Shown in pieces: positions 1 to 5,635 of a stretch of DNA of 5,635 nt; position 1 is the first letter of the stretch; each line of letters begins with the position of its first letter. The notes under the pieces were generated by a model. The model saw only the letters and a list, made by a program, of their open reading frames with translations. It was not told where the DNA came from and searched no databases. The stretch comes from Bacteroidales bacterium UBA5266 (GTDB lineage Bacteria > Bacteroidota > Bacteroidia > Bacteroidales > WCHB1-69). The position numbers were made by a program, and so were the translations under genes. The DNA lies in the NCBI GenBank assembly GCA_002411545.1, contig DHTG01000077.1, positions 3,869-9,503 of the forward strand, in the 5' to 3' direction.

Positions 1-24
1 GAGCTTACAGCGGAGCTTACAGCA
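1..24 (+). repeat. Two 12-bp tandem repeats encoding the TAEL-type spacer of HsdS
   Basis: GAGCTTACAGCG (1-12) is followed directly by GAGCTTACAGCA (13-24), differing only in the last base. Together they encode ELTAELTA, the TAEL repeat register known from EcoR124I-type HsdS. In that family the number of 12-bp copies sets the distance between the two target half-sites, and copy-number change alters specificity. The array runs off the window edge, so the total copy number is unknown. Confidence 0.85.
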
Positions 25-693
25 CGTAAAAAACAGTACATCTACTATCGGGAGCAATTGTTAAGTTTTAAGCAGAATGAAGTTGAGTGGAAAAAGTTAG
101 CGGAAATAGCTGAATATTCCAGTGAAAGAATCAACGCTAATGAATTAGATAAAAATAATTATGTTGGGGTTGATAATCTTTTGCAAAATCGAGAGGGAAA
201 AACAATTTCTGCTTATGTGCCACAATCTGGTAGGCATACAAAATATAATGTAAACGATATTTTAATAGGTAATATCCGACCTTATTTAAAAAAAATATGG
301 TATTCCGACAGAATTGGTGGAACAAATGGAGATGTTTTAGTTATTCATTTGAAAGACAAAAATGTTATATCGAGATATTTATTTCAGATTTTAGCAGCTG
401 ATGACTTTTTTGAATATAATGTGAGGCATTCAAAAGGAGCAAAAATGCCACGTGGTAATAAAAATAAGATAATGGAATACAAAATTCCCATTCCTTCTCT
501 TGAAGAGCAAGCCCGCATAGTTTCTATACTCGATAAGTTTGACACACTCACCAATTCCATCAGTGAGGGCTTGCCAAAGGAAATAGAACTGAGAAAAAAG
601 CAGTATGAATACTATAGAGACCTGTTGTTAACCTTCCCGTCATTGCGAGCCAAAGGCGAAGCAATCCAGGAAACAAGTAAAAAAAACAACTAA
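1..693 (+). CDS. hsdS: Type I restriction-modification specificity subunit HsdS, C-terminal part (5' end outside the window)
   Basis: HsdS recognises the target sequence and holds HsdM and HsdR together. The frame is open from base 1, so the TTG at 58 is not the real start; 230 residues are visible. They begin in the central conserved spacer with ELTAELTA, then RKKQYIYYREQLLSF (bases 25-69). A target-recognition domain follows (about 75-480) with the family-like strings ILIGNIRPYLKKIW and GAKMPRGN. Next comes IPIPSLEEQARIVSILDKFD, and then a distal conserved copy, RKKQYEYYRDLLLTF (592-636). The central and distal copies agree at 11 of 15 residues, the internal duplication that gives HsdS its circular pseudo-symmetry. 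The recognition domain is visibly more AT-rich than hsdR, as is common for exchanged specificity domains. The final residues after LLLTF (PSLRAKGEAIQ and beyond) are encoded by a palindromic repeat and the DNA after it, so the natural C-terminus has probably been replaced. HsdM is expected upstream. The DNA target cannot be predicted. Confidence 0.95.
   Translation, partial: ELTAELTARKKQYIYYREQLLSFKQNEVEWKKLAEIAEYSSERINANELDKNNYVGVDNLLQNREGKTISAYVPQSGRHTKYNVNDILIGNIRPYLKKIWYSDRIGGTNGDVLVIHLKDKNVISRYLFQILAADDFFEYNVRHSKGAKMPRGNKNKIMEYKIPIPSLEEQARIVSILDKFDTLTNSISEGLPKEIELRKKQYEYYRDLLLTFPSLRAKGEAIQETSKKNN
638..669 (+). repeat. REP-like imperfect palindrome, left copy, inside the 3' end of hsdS
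   Basis: This 32-nt element starts CGTCATTGCGAG and ends GAAGCAATCCAG. It can fold as ATTGC (642-646) with GCAAT (661-665), an unpaired GA/GAA bulge, then GCC/GGC around an AAA loop. An inverted copy lies at 1004-1037 with identical 12-nt ends. I recognise the CGTCATTGCGAG type as a dispersed repeat in Bacteroidota and other genomes; that is recall, not a search. It is read in frame as part of HsdS (SLRAKGEAIQ). Confidence 0.8.
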
Positions 694-698
694 ACGCT

Positions 699-998
699 AT
701 GAAACGAGTAGGCGCAGTATACATTATGGCAAATAAACGAAACGGCACCCTCTATACAGGAGTAACCGCCGATTTGAAAAGACGTGTTTACGAACATAAA
801 ACAAAGTACAATCCCGACTGTTTTACTGCAAAATACAATTGCAATTTATTAGTGTACTATCGTGGCTTTCACAGTATAGAAGAAGCGATAGCCGAAGAAA
901 AACGAATAAAAGGCGGCAATAGAAAAAATAAATTAAAATTAATAGAATCAATTAACCCGGAATGGAAAGATTTGTGGGAAGAAATAAAAGAATGGTAG
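699..998 (+). CDS. Small GIY-YIG domain nuclease (YhbQ/UPF0213-like single-domain family)
   Basis: This 99-residue protein is essentially one GIY-YIG domain, the usual length for the single-domain family. GAVYI (residues 5-9) is the GIY part and LYTG (18-21) the YIG part, followed by LKRRVYEHK (26-34), in which R29 aligns with the catalytic Arg of I-TevI-type enzymes. E67 in EKRIKG fits the metal-binding Glu. N74, in a GGNRKNKL stretch, and the closing NPEWKDLWEEI are typical of the family. All key positions are present, so a metal-dependent DNA nuclease activity is plausible; there is no separate DNA-binding domain. The ATG lies 5 nt after the hsdS stop with no clear ribosome binding site, so translation may be coupled to hsdS. 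It is flanked by inverted palindromes (638-669 and 1004-1037). It is not a known subunit of type I systems, and its substrate cannot be deduced. Confidence 0.93.
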   Translation: MKRVGAVYIMANKRNGTLYTGVTADLKRRVYEHKTKYNPDCFTAKYNCNLLVYYRGFHSIEEAIAEEKRIKGGNRKNKLKLIESINPEWKDLWEEIKEW

Positions 999-1003
999 TA
1001 CAA

Positions 1004-1037
1004 CTGGATTGCTTCGGGCGGAGCCCTCGCAATGACG
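1004..1037 (-). repeat. REP-like imperfect palindrome, right copy, in the hsdR leader
   Basis: Read on the minus strand, this 34-nt element has the same first 12 nt (CGTCATTGCGAG) and last 12 nt (GAAGCAATCCAG) as the copy at 638-669. The middle differs: GGGC and GCCC pair around a 3-nt loop, where the left copy has GCC/GGC around AAA. The outer ATTGC/GCAAT stem (1008-1012 with 1029-1033) is kept. It begins 5 nt after the nuclease gene and ends 21 nt before the hsdR start. No T-run follows the hairpin, so it does not look like an intrinsic terminator. Confidence 0.82.
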
Positions 1038-1058
1038 TGAAACAAAAAACTTATAAAT

Positions 1059-4000
1059 ATGAGCACTTATAATCCCATAGCAGAAACGAACAACTTCATA
1101 GTACTGGATAAATTCACCAAGTACTATGAGTTACATGAAGCACCTGTCGGATATCAGACAGAAGCTACACTGGAGCGAGAATTTATTAAAGACCTGGTCG
1201 ACCAGGGATATGAGTTTTTACAAAATATGAATACCCTAGAAGCCATGTTGTCCAATGTAAGAATTCAGCTTCAATCGCTTAACAATGTAACATTCACTGA
1301 TGCCGAATGGATGCGTTTTGTAGTTGAATACCTGGACAAACCGGGTGAAAATCTTGTGGAAAAAACCAGGAAAATCCATGAAAACTACATCTGTGATTTT
1401 GTTTTTGATGATGGGTATATCCAAAATATCTATTTAGTTGATAAAAAAGATATTGTACGGAATAAGTTACAAGTAATTTCTCAATTTGAACAAAAAGGCA
1501 CGCAGATCAATAGATACGATGTAACGATATTGGTCAATGGATTGCCTATGATTCAAGTGGAATTGAAAAAACGAGGAGTGGCTATACGTGAAGCATTTAA
1601 TCAAGTACATCGCTACTCCAAAGAGAGTTTTAACAGCGACAATTCACTCTACAAATACCTTCAGATTTTTGTCATATCAAATGGAACTGACACCCGTTAT
1701 TTTGCAAACACGGTTGAGCGTAACAAAAACAGTTTTGACTTTACTATGAATTGGGCAACGTCAGATAATGTGTTGATTAAAGACTTGAAGGATTTCACTG
1801 CAACGTTTTTTCAGAAAAACACCCTTCTGAATATACTGTTTACTTACTCGGTTTTTGATACAAGCAATACGCTGCTTGTCATGAGACCCTATCAGATTGC
1901 TGCCACAGAACGTATGTTGTGGAAAATTAAGAGTTCGTACTTAGCGAAAAAATGGTCAACAACCGAAGGTGGGGGATATATTTGGCATACAACAGGTTCA
2001 GGTAAGACACTAACAAGTTTCAAAGCAGCCAGACTAGCCACACAACTGGATTTCATCGATAAGGTGTTCTTTGTGGTAGACCGCAAGGATCTAGACTTTC
2101 AAACCATGAAAGAATATCAGAAATTTTCTCCCGATAGTGTCAATGGATCGGAAAGTACTGCCGGATTAAAGAGAAACATTGAGAAGAATGATAATAAGAT
2201 CATCGTAACGACTATTCAGAAACTGAACAACCTCATGAAGAGTGAGGATGATTTGGCAATCTACCAAAAACAAGTGGTCTTTATCTTTGATGAATGCCAC
2301 CGTTCACAGTTTGGAGAGGCTCAAAAGAACCTGAAGAAGAAATTTAAAAAGTACTATCAGTTTGGTTTTACCGGAACGCCTATTTTCCCTGAGAATGCTT
2401 TGGGAGCAGAGACTACTGCAAGTGTTTTTGGTAGAGAGTTGCATTCTTATGTTATCACCGATGCAATCAGGGACGAGAAGGTCTTGAAATTCAAAGTTGA
2501 TTACAATGATGTTAGACCTCGTTTCAGAAACTTAGAAAAAGAGTTGGATGAGAAAAAACTGACAGCAGCCGAAAACAACAAAGCATTGCTTCATCCTGCT
2601 CGTATAAATGAGATTTCTCAATATATTTTACAGAATTTCAGGATTAAGACCCACAGAAACCAAGGAAGCGACAAAGGCTTTAATGCAATGTTTGCCGCAA
2701 GTAGTGTTGATGCGGCTAAATGTTATTATGAAGAATTATACAATCTGCAGAAAGATAGTGAAAAGCCTCTTAAAATTGCAGCTATCTTTTCTTATGCAGC
2801 CAATGAGGAACAAAGTGCCATTGGTGAAATTGCTGATGAAAACTTTGAACCATCGGCAATGGACAGCAGTGCCAAGGAGTTTCTGACAAAAGCCATCAAT
2901 GACTATAATGCGATGTTTAAAACCAATTATAGCGTTGACAGTAAAGAATTTCAAAATTATTATCGCGACCTTGCAAGACGTGTTAAGGGTATGGATAGTA
3001 ACAATAAAAGACTTCCTCCCGAAGAAAGAGTTGATTTGCTCATTGTTGTGGGAATGTTTCTTACCGGCTTTGATGCTCAAACGCTCAATACATTATTTGT
3101 TGATAAGAATCTGCGTTACCACGGTTTGATTCAATCCTTTTCACGCACCAATCGTATTTATGATTCTACAAAAACTTTTGGCAATATTGTTACTTTTAGA
3201 GATTTAGAAAAGGCAACAATAGATGCCATTACCCTTTTCGGTGACAAAAACACCAAAAACGTGGTGCTTGAAAAGAGTTACAAAGAATATTTGGAAGGCT
3301 TTACAGACATTGTTACAGGCGAAGCTCGCAGAGGTTATGTAGAAGTTGTTAGAGAATTAAATGAAAGGTTTCCTAAACCTGATGAAATAGAAACTGAAAA
3401 AGACAAAAAGGATTTTGTAAAAATATTCGGAGAATATTTGCAAATAGAAAACATACTTCAAAATTACGATGAATTTTGTCACCTCAAAGCATTTAAAGAA
3501 ATAGACACAAATGACACTGAAGCAATTGAAGCCTTTAAACGGGAACATTTTGTATCAGATGAGGATATTGCTTTAATGCAAAAGATTGAATTGCTGAATG
3601 AGCGGACAATACAGGATTATCGTTCTACCTATAATGATATTCGTGACTGGTTAAGACACAGAAAAATCGGAGACGAACCGGAAGAATCAAAGATTGATTG
3701 GGATGATGTAGTATTTGAAATAGACTTACTTAAATCACAAGAAATAAACCTTGATTATATTCTTGAACTGATATTCGAACACAATAAGAAGAATAAAAAC
3801 AAAGAAACTTTAATTGAAGAAATACGCAGGGTTATACGTGCAAGTGTCGGGAATAGAGCAAAAGAAAGTTTAATTGTTGACTTCATCAATGAGACTAAAC
3901 TTGAAGATCTTCAAGATAAAGTAAATGTGATTGATTCATTCTTTACGTACGCACAGAACAGGCAAAAAGCGGAAGCTTTGGCATTGATTGAAGAAGAAAG

Positions 4001-4199
4001 ATTAAATGAAGAAGAAGCCAAACGATATATTCTTGCTTCTTTAAAACGAGAATATGCCAGTGAAAACGGCACGGAACTCAATGCCCTATTACCTAAAATG
4101 AGTCCACTAAACCCGCAATATCTAACCATAAAACAAAGAGTCTTTAAAAAGCTAAGCTCGTTTGTAGAGAAGTTCAAAGGCATTGGCGGGCAGTTGTGA
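1059..4199 (+). CDS. hsdR: Type I restriction enzyme HsdR, translocase and endonuclease subunit (EcoR124I type)
   Basis: HsdR binds the HsdM-HsdS methylase, pumps DNA using ATP and cuts when translocation stalls. All 1046 residues are present, close to the roughly 1040 of EcoR124I HsdR, which the sequence closely resembles from memory. The N-terminal nuclease domain has D154 and E168-L169-K170, with Q182 and Y186 forming the QxxxY motif; these sit 3 residues beyond EcoR124I D151, E165 and K167. The helicase core has RPYQ near 276-279, Walker A TTGSGKT (311-317), DECH (411-414) and FTGTP (437-441). It continues with LTGFDA (668-673) and QSFSRTNR (692-699). A helical C-terminal region from about 790 should dock on the methylase. 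The segment [14 protein letters not shown] (644-657) appears longer than in EcoR124I. The ATG is chosen because [12 protein letters not shown] aligns with the family N-terminus; no strong ribosome binding site is seen. All motifs look intact. It lies 60 nt after the nuclease gene. Confidence 0.97.
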   Translation: MSTYNPIAETNNFIVLDKFTKYYELHEAPVGYQTEATLEREFIKDLVDQGYEFLQNMNTLEAMLSNVRIQLQSLNNVTFTDAEWMRFVVEYLDKPGENLVEKTRKIHENYICDFVFDDGYIQNIYLVDKKDIVRNKLQVISQFEQKGTQINRYDVTILVNGLPMIQVELKKRGVAIREAFNQVHRYSKESFNSDNSLYKYLQIFVISNGTDTRYFANTVERNKNSFDFTMNWATSDNVLIKDLKDFTATFFQKNTLLNILFTYSVFDTSNTLLVMRPYQIAATERMLWKIKSSYLAKKWSTTEGGGYIWHTTGSGKTLTSFKAARLATQLDFIDKVFFVVDRKDLDFQTMKEYQKFSPDSVNGSESTAGLKRNIEKNDNKIIVTTIQKLNNLMKSEDDLAIYQKQVVFIFDECHRSQFGEAQKNLKKKFKKYYQFGFTGTPIFPENALGAETTASVFGRELHSYVITDAIRDEKVLKFKVDYNDVRPRFRNLEKELDEKKLTAAENNKALLHPARINEISQYILQNFRIKTHRNQGSDKGFNAMFAASSVDAAKCYYEELYNLQKDSEKPLKIAAIFSYAANEEQSAIGEIADENFEPSAMDSSAKEFLTKAINDYNAMFKTNYSVDSKEFQNYYRDLARRVKGMDSNNKRLPPEERVDLLIVVGMFLTGFDAQTLNTLFVDKNLRYHGLIQSFSRTNRIYDSTKTFGNIVTFRDLEKATIDAITLFGDKNTKNVVLEKSYKEYLEGFTDIVTGEARRGYVEVVRELNERFPKPDEIETEKDKKDFVKIFGEYLQIENILQNYDEFCHLKAFKEIDTNDTEAIEAFKREHFVSDEDIALMQKIELLNERTIQDYRSTYNDIRDWLRHRKIGDEPEESKIDWDDVVFEIDLLKSQEINLDYILELIFEHNKKNKNKETLIEEIRRVIRASVGNRAKESLIVDFINETKLEDLQDKVNVIDSFFTYAQNRQKAEALALIEEERLNEEEAKRYILASLKREYASENGTELNALLPKMSPLNPQYLTIKQRVFKKLSSFVEKFKGIGGQL

Positions 4200-4232
4200 T
4201 TTTTTTGAAGTTGTCCACTTTTTATTCTTTTA

Positions 4233-4254
4233 TTTGTTTACATTTGCAAACAAA
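4233..4254. promoter_or_regulatory. Imperfect palindrome overlapping a Bacteroidota-like -7 element, possible promoter/operator
   Basis: Arms TTTGTTT (4233-4239) and AAACAAA (4248-4254) flank an 8-nt centre in which all but one pair and the central pair continue the symmetry; TTTGCAAA at 4243-4250 is itself a perfect palindrome. The site contains TACATTTG (4239-4246, counting the last arm base), which matches the Bacteroidota -7 consensus TAnnTTTG. I find no well-spaced TTTG about 20 nt upstream, so the promoter call is weak. It lies about 150 nt before the protease start. Confidence 0.35.
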
Positions 4255-4312
4255 AATGACATTGTATGGTGAAATATGGTTATAATTGGAGGTTGTTTCT
4301 TAGTTTTATGTA

Positions 4313-4324
4313 CAATTTAAATTG
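4313..4324. repeat. Perfect 12-bp AT-rich palindrome CAATTTAAATTG in the hsdR-protease spacer
   Basis: CAATTTAAATTG is self-complementary. The wider stretch 4311-4330 starts TACAAT and ends ATTGTA, adding a second, offset inverted pair. It lies 70-80 nt before the protease gene in a gene-free 194-bp spacer (4200-4393). It could be an operator, or chance in AT-rich DNA. The spacer otherwise shows only a T-run just after the hsdR stop without a preceding stem, so no terminator is called. Confidence 0.3.
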
Positions 4325-4393
4325 ATTGTATTTCAATATCATATAATTCTTATGTGTGCACAATTGGTTAAATTTATTTAAAGAGACATTATA

Positions 4394-5398
4394 ATGGAAG
4401 AATTGATAAGTTATTCATATAAGTACCCTGATATACCCTATGAAATTACATTGTTTTTTTCTGAAATAAAAAAAGATCCAACTAGCAATTATATAGTTAA
4501 TAAAAGCGTAAAGGAATTTTGTTCGTATTATAAAGATAAATATAACACAAAGGACCTTCCTCAGCCAAGAGTAATAGCCAAAATGTGTGATGTTCTATGC
4601 GAAAACTTAATGATGACTGTTGTACATAGAGGAGGGGTAGCCGACATGGAAAACAGTTATTTATGCACAATAACATTCGAAGAAATTATAAAAAAGCCAG
4701 CTTTTGCATATTTATTTAAAAAGAGGTTAAACTATGTAGTTTTTGGTTTCAAATACATTTATGAAGATTTTAAAAAGTATGTTTTACCAATAGAACATAC
4801 CGATTCAAAGGATGATAAACATCTAGGAACAGGATTTTTATATAGTAATGGATTGGTAACTGCTCGGCATTGCATTGATGGAGCAAAAAAAATAGCAATT
4901 AAAGGTATAGGGTCAGAATATCTAAAAACAGCTAGATATAAAATCCCTAAAAATGATTTGCTTGATATTCTTTTTATTCAGTTTGAAAACCGAATCAAAG
5001 AAAGTTTAATATTCAGTAAAGAAGCAAATGTACTTGACGAGGTGATGACTTTAGGGTATCCTAAAATTCCTGGCTTTCACAGTTTTTTAACAGCCGAACA
5101 TGCAAAAGTTGCATCTAGATACACAGCGTCGGTTGGAGAAATTGTCGCAAATGCAGAAGATATTTGGATTAGGGAAGATCTTTTTTTAATAACTGCAAAA
5201 ATTAGAGGAGGAAACAGTGGAGGGCCTGTTGTTTCTAATGATGGGTCAATAGTTGGTGTGTCTGTGAATTTACCTGAAGGAGAAGGGGACTATGATAATT
5301 TAGGCTATGGAACAGTTATTCCTGTGAAATATGTTAATGATTTAATTGATAATTTTGAATATTTGGACACATCAAAAATTGATTTTGTAGATTTTTAA
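4394..5398 (+). CDS. Trypsin-like serine protease with an N-terminal domain of unknown function
   Basis: This 334-residue protein is predicted to cleave proteins in the cytoplasm: it has no signal peptide and no membrane segment. The protease fold covers about 140-318. The triad is H159 in TARHC, D191 in LLDILFIQF and S275 in GGNSGGP, and a late GTVIPV strand is typical of HtrA/trypsin_2-type domains. There is no PDZ domain, unlike DegP/HtrA. Residues 1-135 are not protease. The part around 57-96 (an LPQPRVIAKMCDVLCENL helix, then HRGGVADMENSYLCTIT) has a weak winged-helix look, and a long aromatic and lysine-rich helix (about 112-130) links it to the protease; this domain call is a guess. 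The ATG follows a weak AAGAG (4381-4385). The gene lies 194 bp after hsdR, so it probably has its own promoter. Compact proteases with N-terminal adaptor domains are known in bacterial conflict systems, so a defence role is possible but unproven. The stop codon touches repeat DNA. Confidence 0.88.
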   Translation: MEELISYSYKYPDIPYEITLFFSEIKKDPTSNYIVNKSVKEFCSYYKDKYNTKDLPQPRVIAKMCDVLCENLMMTVVHRGGVADMENSYLCTITFEEIIKKPAFAYLFKKRLNYVVFGFKYIYEDFKKYVLPIEHTDSKDDKHLGTGFLYSNGLVTARHCIDGAKKIAIKGIGSEYLKTARYKIPKNDLLDILFIQFENRIKESLIFSKEANVLDEVMTLGYPKIPGFHSFLTAEHAKVASRYTASVGEIVANAEDIWIREDLFLITAKIRGGNSGGPVVSNDGSIVGVSVNLPEGEGDYDNLGYGTVIPVKYVNDLIDNFEYLDTSKIDFVDF

Positions 5399-5457
5399 TC
5401 GTCGTAAAATTGACTATTCCGATTAAATTGACTCCCTAAATTCCTGAGCAAATTCAC
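5398..5457 (-). repeat. Three diverged ~17-nt repeats, possible IS21-family terminus remnant
   Basis: On the + strand, ATTCCGATTAAATTGAC (5416-5432) is the clearest unit. It is preceded by a diverged copy ending AAATTGAC (5398-5414) and followed by ATTCCTGAGCAAATTCAC (5440-5457). On the minus strand the units read GTCAATTT or GTGAATTT followed by GGAAT. IS21-family elements carry several such GTCAATTT...CGGAAT repeats at their ends, which is why I suspect a remnant. No transposase gene is in the window, and the resemblance is from memory. The first unit overlaps the last base of the protease stop codon. Confidence 0.4.
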
Positions 5458-5468
5458 CCCTACCCTTT

Positions 5469-5497
5469 CTCTGCGTCCTCTGCGTAAATCTCTGCGT
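5469..5497 (+). repeat. Three copies of CTCTGCGT
   Basis: CTCTGCGT occurs at 5469-5476, 5478-5485 and 5490-5497, followed by a related TCTCGGCGG (5498-5506). On the minus strand this reads as repeated ACGCAGAG, which I recognise as a widespread short dispersed repeat of unknown origin in several bacterial groups. No gene is supported on either strand here. Confidence 0.75.
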
Positions 5498-5515
5498 TCT
5501 CGGCGGCTGAAAAAA

Positions 5516-5538
5516 AGTTTATGAGTTTATAAGTTTAT
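5516..5538 (+). repeat. Three copies of AGTTTAT at an 8-nt period
   Basis: AGTTTAT occurs at 5516-5522, 5524-5530 and 5532-5538, each separated by one variable base (G, then A). It is a simple short-period array with no coding potential seen on either strand, 18 nt after the preceding CTCTGCGT block. Confidence 0.75.
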
Positions 5539-5557
5539 CAGGCGTGGTACAAAGTTC

Positions 5558-5577
5558 TCAGTTTTCAGTTGTCAGTT
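5558..5577 (+). repeat. Three copies of TCAGTT at a 7-nt period
   Basis: TCAGTT occurs at 5558-5563, 5565-5570 and 5572-5577, with a partial TTCAG following at 5579-5583. It is a simple short-period array, similar to TCAGTT repeats I recall from intergenic DNA of Bacteroidota and cyanobacteria. Confidence 0.72.
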
Positions 5578-5600
5578 TTTCAGCATATTGCAAATTTTCC

Positions 5601-5635
5601 GCCCTTCGTTTTTGCCCATTTTTAGCCCGATTTTG
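5601..5635 (+). repeat. Three GCCC/T-tract units at the window edge
   Basis: GCCC at 5601-5604, 5614-5617 and 5625-5628 is each followed by 2-5 bases and then a run of T. Spacing is 13 and then 11 nt. The array may continue past the window. Together with the earlier blocks it fills the gene-free stretch 5399-5635, in which I see no ORF, RNA gene or terminator. Confidence 0.4.

Larger units (their letters stand above)
638..1037. mobile_element. Candidate mobile unit: GIY-YIG nuclease gene between inverted REP-like palindromes
   Basis: The unit runs from the left palindrome (638-669) to its inverted partner (1004-1037), with a single gene between them. It sits exactly at the hsdS-hsdR junction, where type I loci normally have no such gene, and it changes the hsdS C-terminus. 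The layout is analogous to REP sequences next to RAYT transposases, but with a GIY-YIG enzyme. I see no clear target-site duplication, and joining 637 to 1038 on paper keeps hsdS open until a TAA at 1070-1072. Mobility is inferred from layout only. Alternatively, two independent repeats may simply flank an ordinary gene. Confidence 0.42.

Noticed and set aside
58..693. A separate gene starting at TTG 58
   Set aside because: The same frame is open back to base 1 and encodes the conserved HsdS spacer before 58, so this is an internal codon of a gene cut by the window edge.
1004..1037. Intrinsic terminator between the nuclease gene and hsdR
   Set aside because: The hairpin is GC-rich in its inner stem but is not followed by a T-run, and its partner at 638-669 is in the opposite orientation inside a coding region.
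670..1045. GAAACAA at 670-676 and 1039-1045 as a target-site duplication
   Set aside because: One copy is inside the inverted-repeat unit and the other outside, and a 7-nt A-rich match is likely by chance.
869..1066. Minus-strand ORF of 65 codons reading through the right palindrome
   Set aside because: It overlaps the well-supported nuclease gene, and its VIARAPPEAI part is just the translated repeat, a common artefact.
2608..3129. Short + strand ORFs inside hsdR (2608-2886 and 2899-3129)
   Set aside because: They are in another frame over continuous, motif-bearing HsdR sequence and encode nothing recognisable.
5469..5577. CRISPR-like array
   Set aside because: Units are 6-8 nt at 7-12 nt spacing with three copies each; there are no repeat-sized units with unique spacers and no cas genes.

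Overview
The window carries the 3' two thirds of a type I restriction-modification locus of the EcoR124I (type IC) kind, followed by a separately spaced serine protease gene and a repeat-rich noncoding tail. The organism is most likely a member of the Bacteroidota, probably environmental. This rests on AT-rich intergenic DNA, weak or absent Shine-Dalgarno sequences before the starts, one match to the Bacteroidota -7 promoter element, and several dispersed short repeat families that I associate with such genomes. That assignment is an inference, because the window contains no phylogenetic marker.

Layout, all genes on the + strand. Positions 1-693: the C-terminal part of HsdS, the specificity subunit. 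It opens inside its central spacer, which contains TAEL-type 12-bp repeats. Positions 638-1037: a 400-bp unit made of a GIY-YIG nuclease gene (699-998) bounded by two oppositely oriented copies of a 32-34 nt palindromic repeat. The left copy supplies the last codons of hsdS and the right copy lies in the leader of hsdR. Positions 1059-4199: a full-length HsdR translocase/endonuclease. Positions 4200-4393: an AT-rich spacer with palindromes and a possible promoter. Positions 4394-5398: a 334-residue protein with an N-terminal domain of unknown kind and a C-terminal trypsin-like protease with an intact catalytic triad. Positions 5399-5635: no gene, but five successive blocks of three-copy short repeats, the first of which resembles the terminal repeats of an IS21-family element.

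HsdS (with HsdM, presumably just upstream) would recognise and methylate DNA, and HsdR would join them to translocate and cut unmodified DNA. The GIY-YIG gene interrupts the hsdS-hsdR junction and looks like a passenger or a selfish mobile unit rather than a restriction subunit. The protease has no signal peptide and no PDZ domain. Beside a restriction system it is a reasonable candidate for a cytoplasmic defence effector, but nothing in the sequence proves a functional link.

The strongest leads are the GIY-YIG gene with its inverted palindromes, whose loops and inner stems differ while base pairing is kept, and the two-domain protease.
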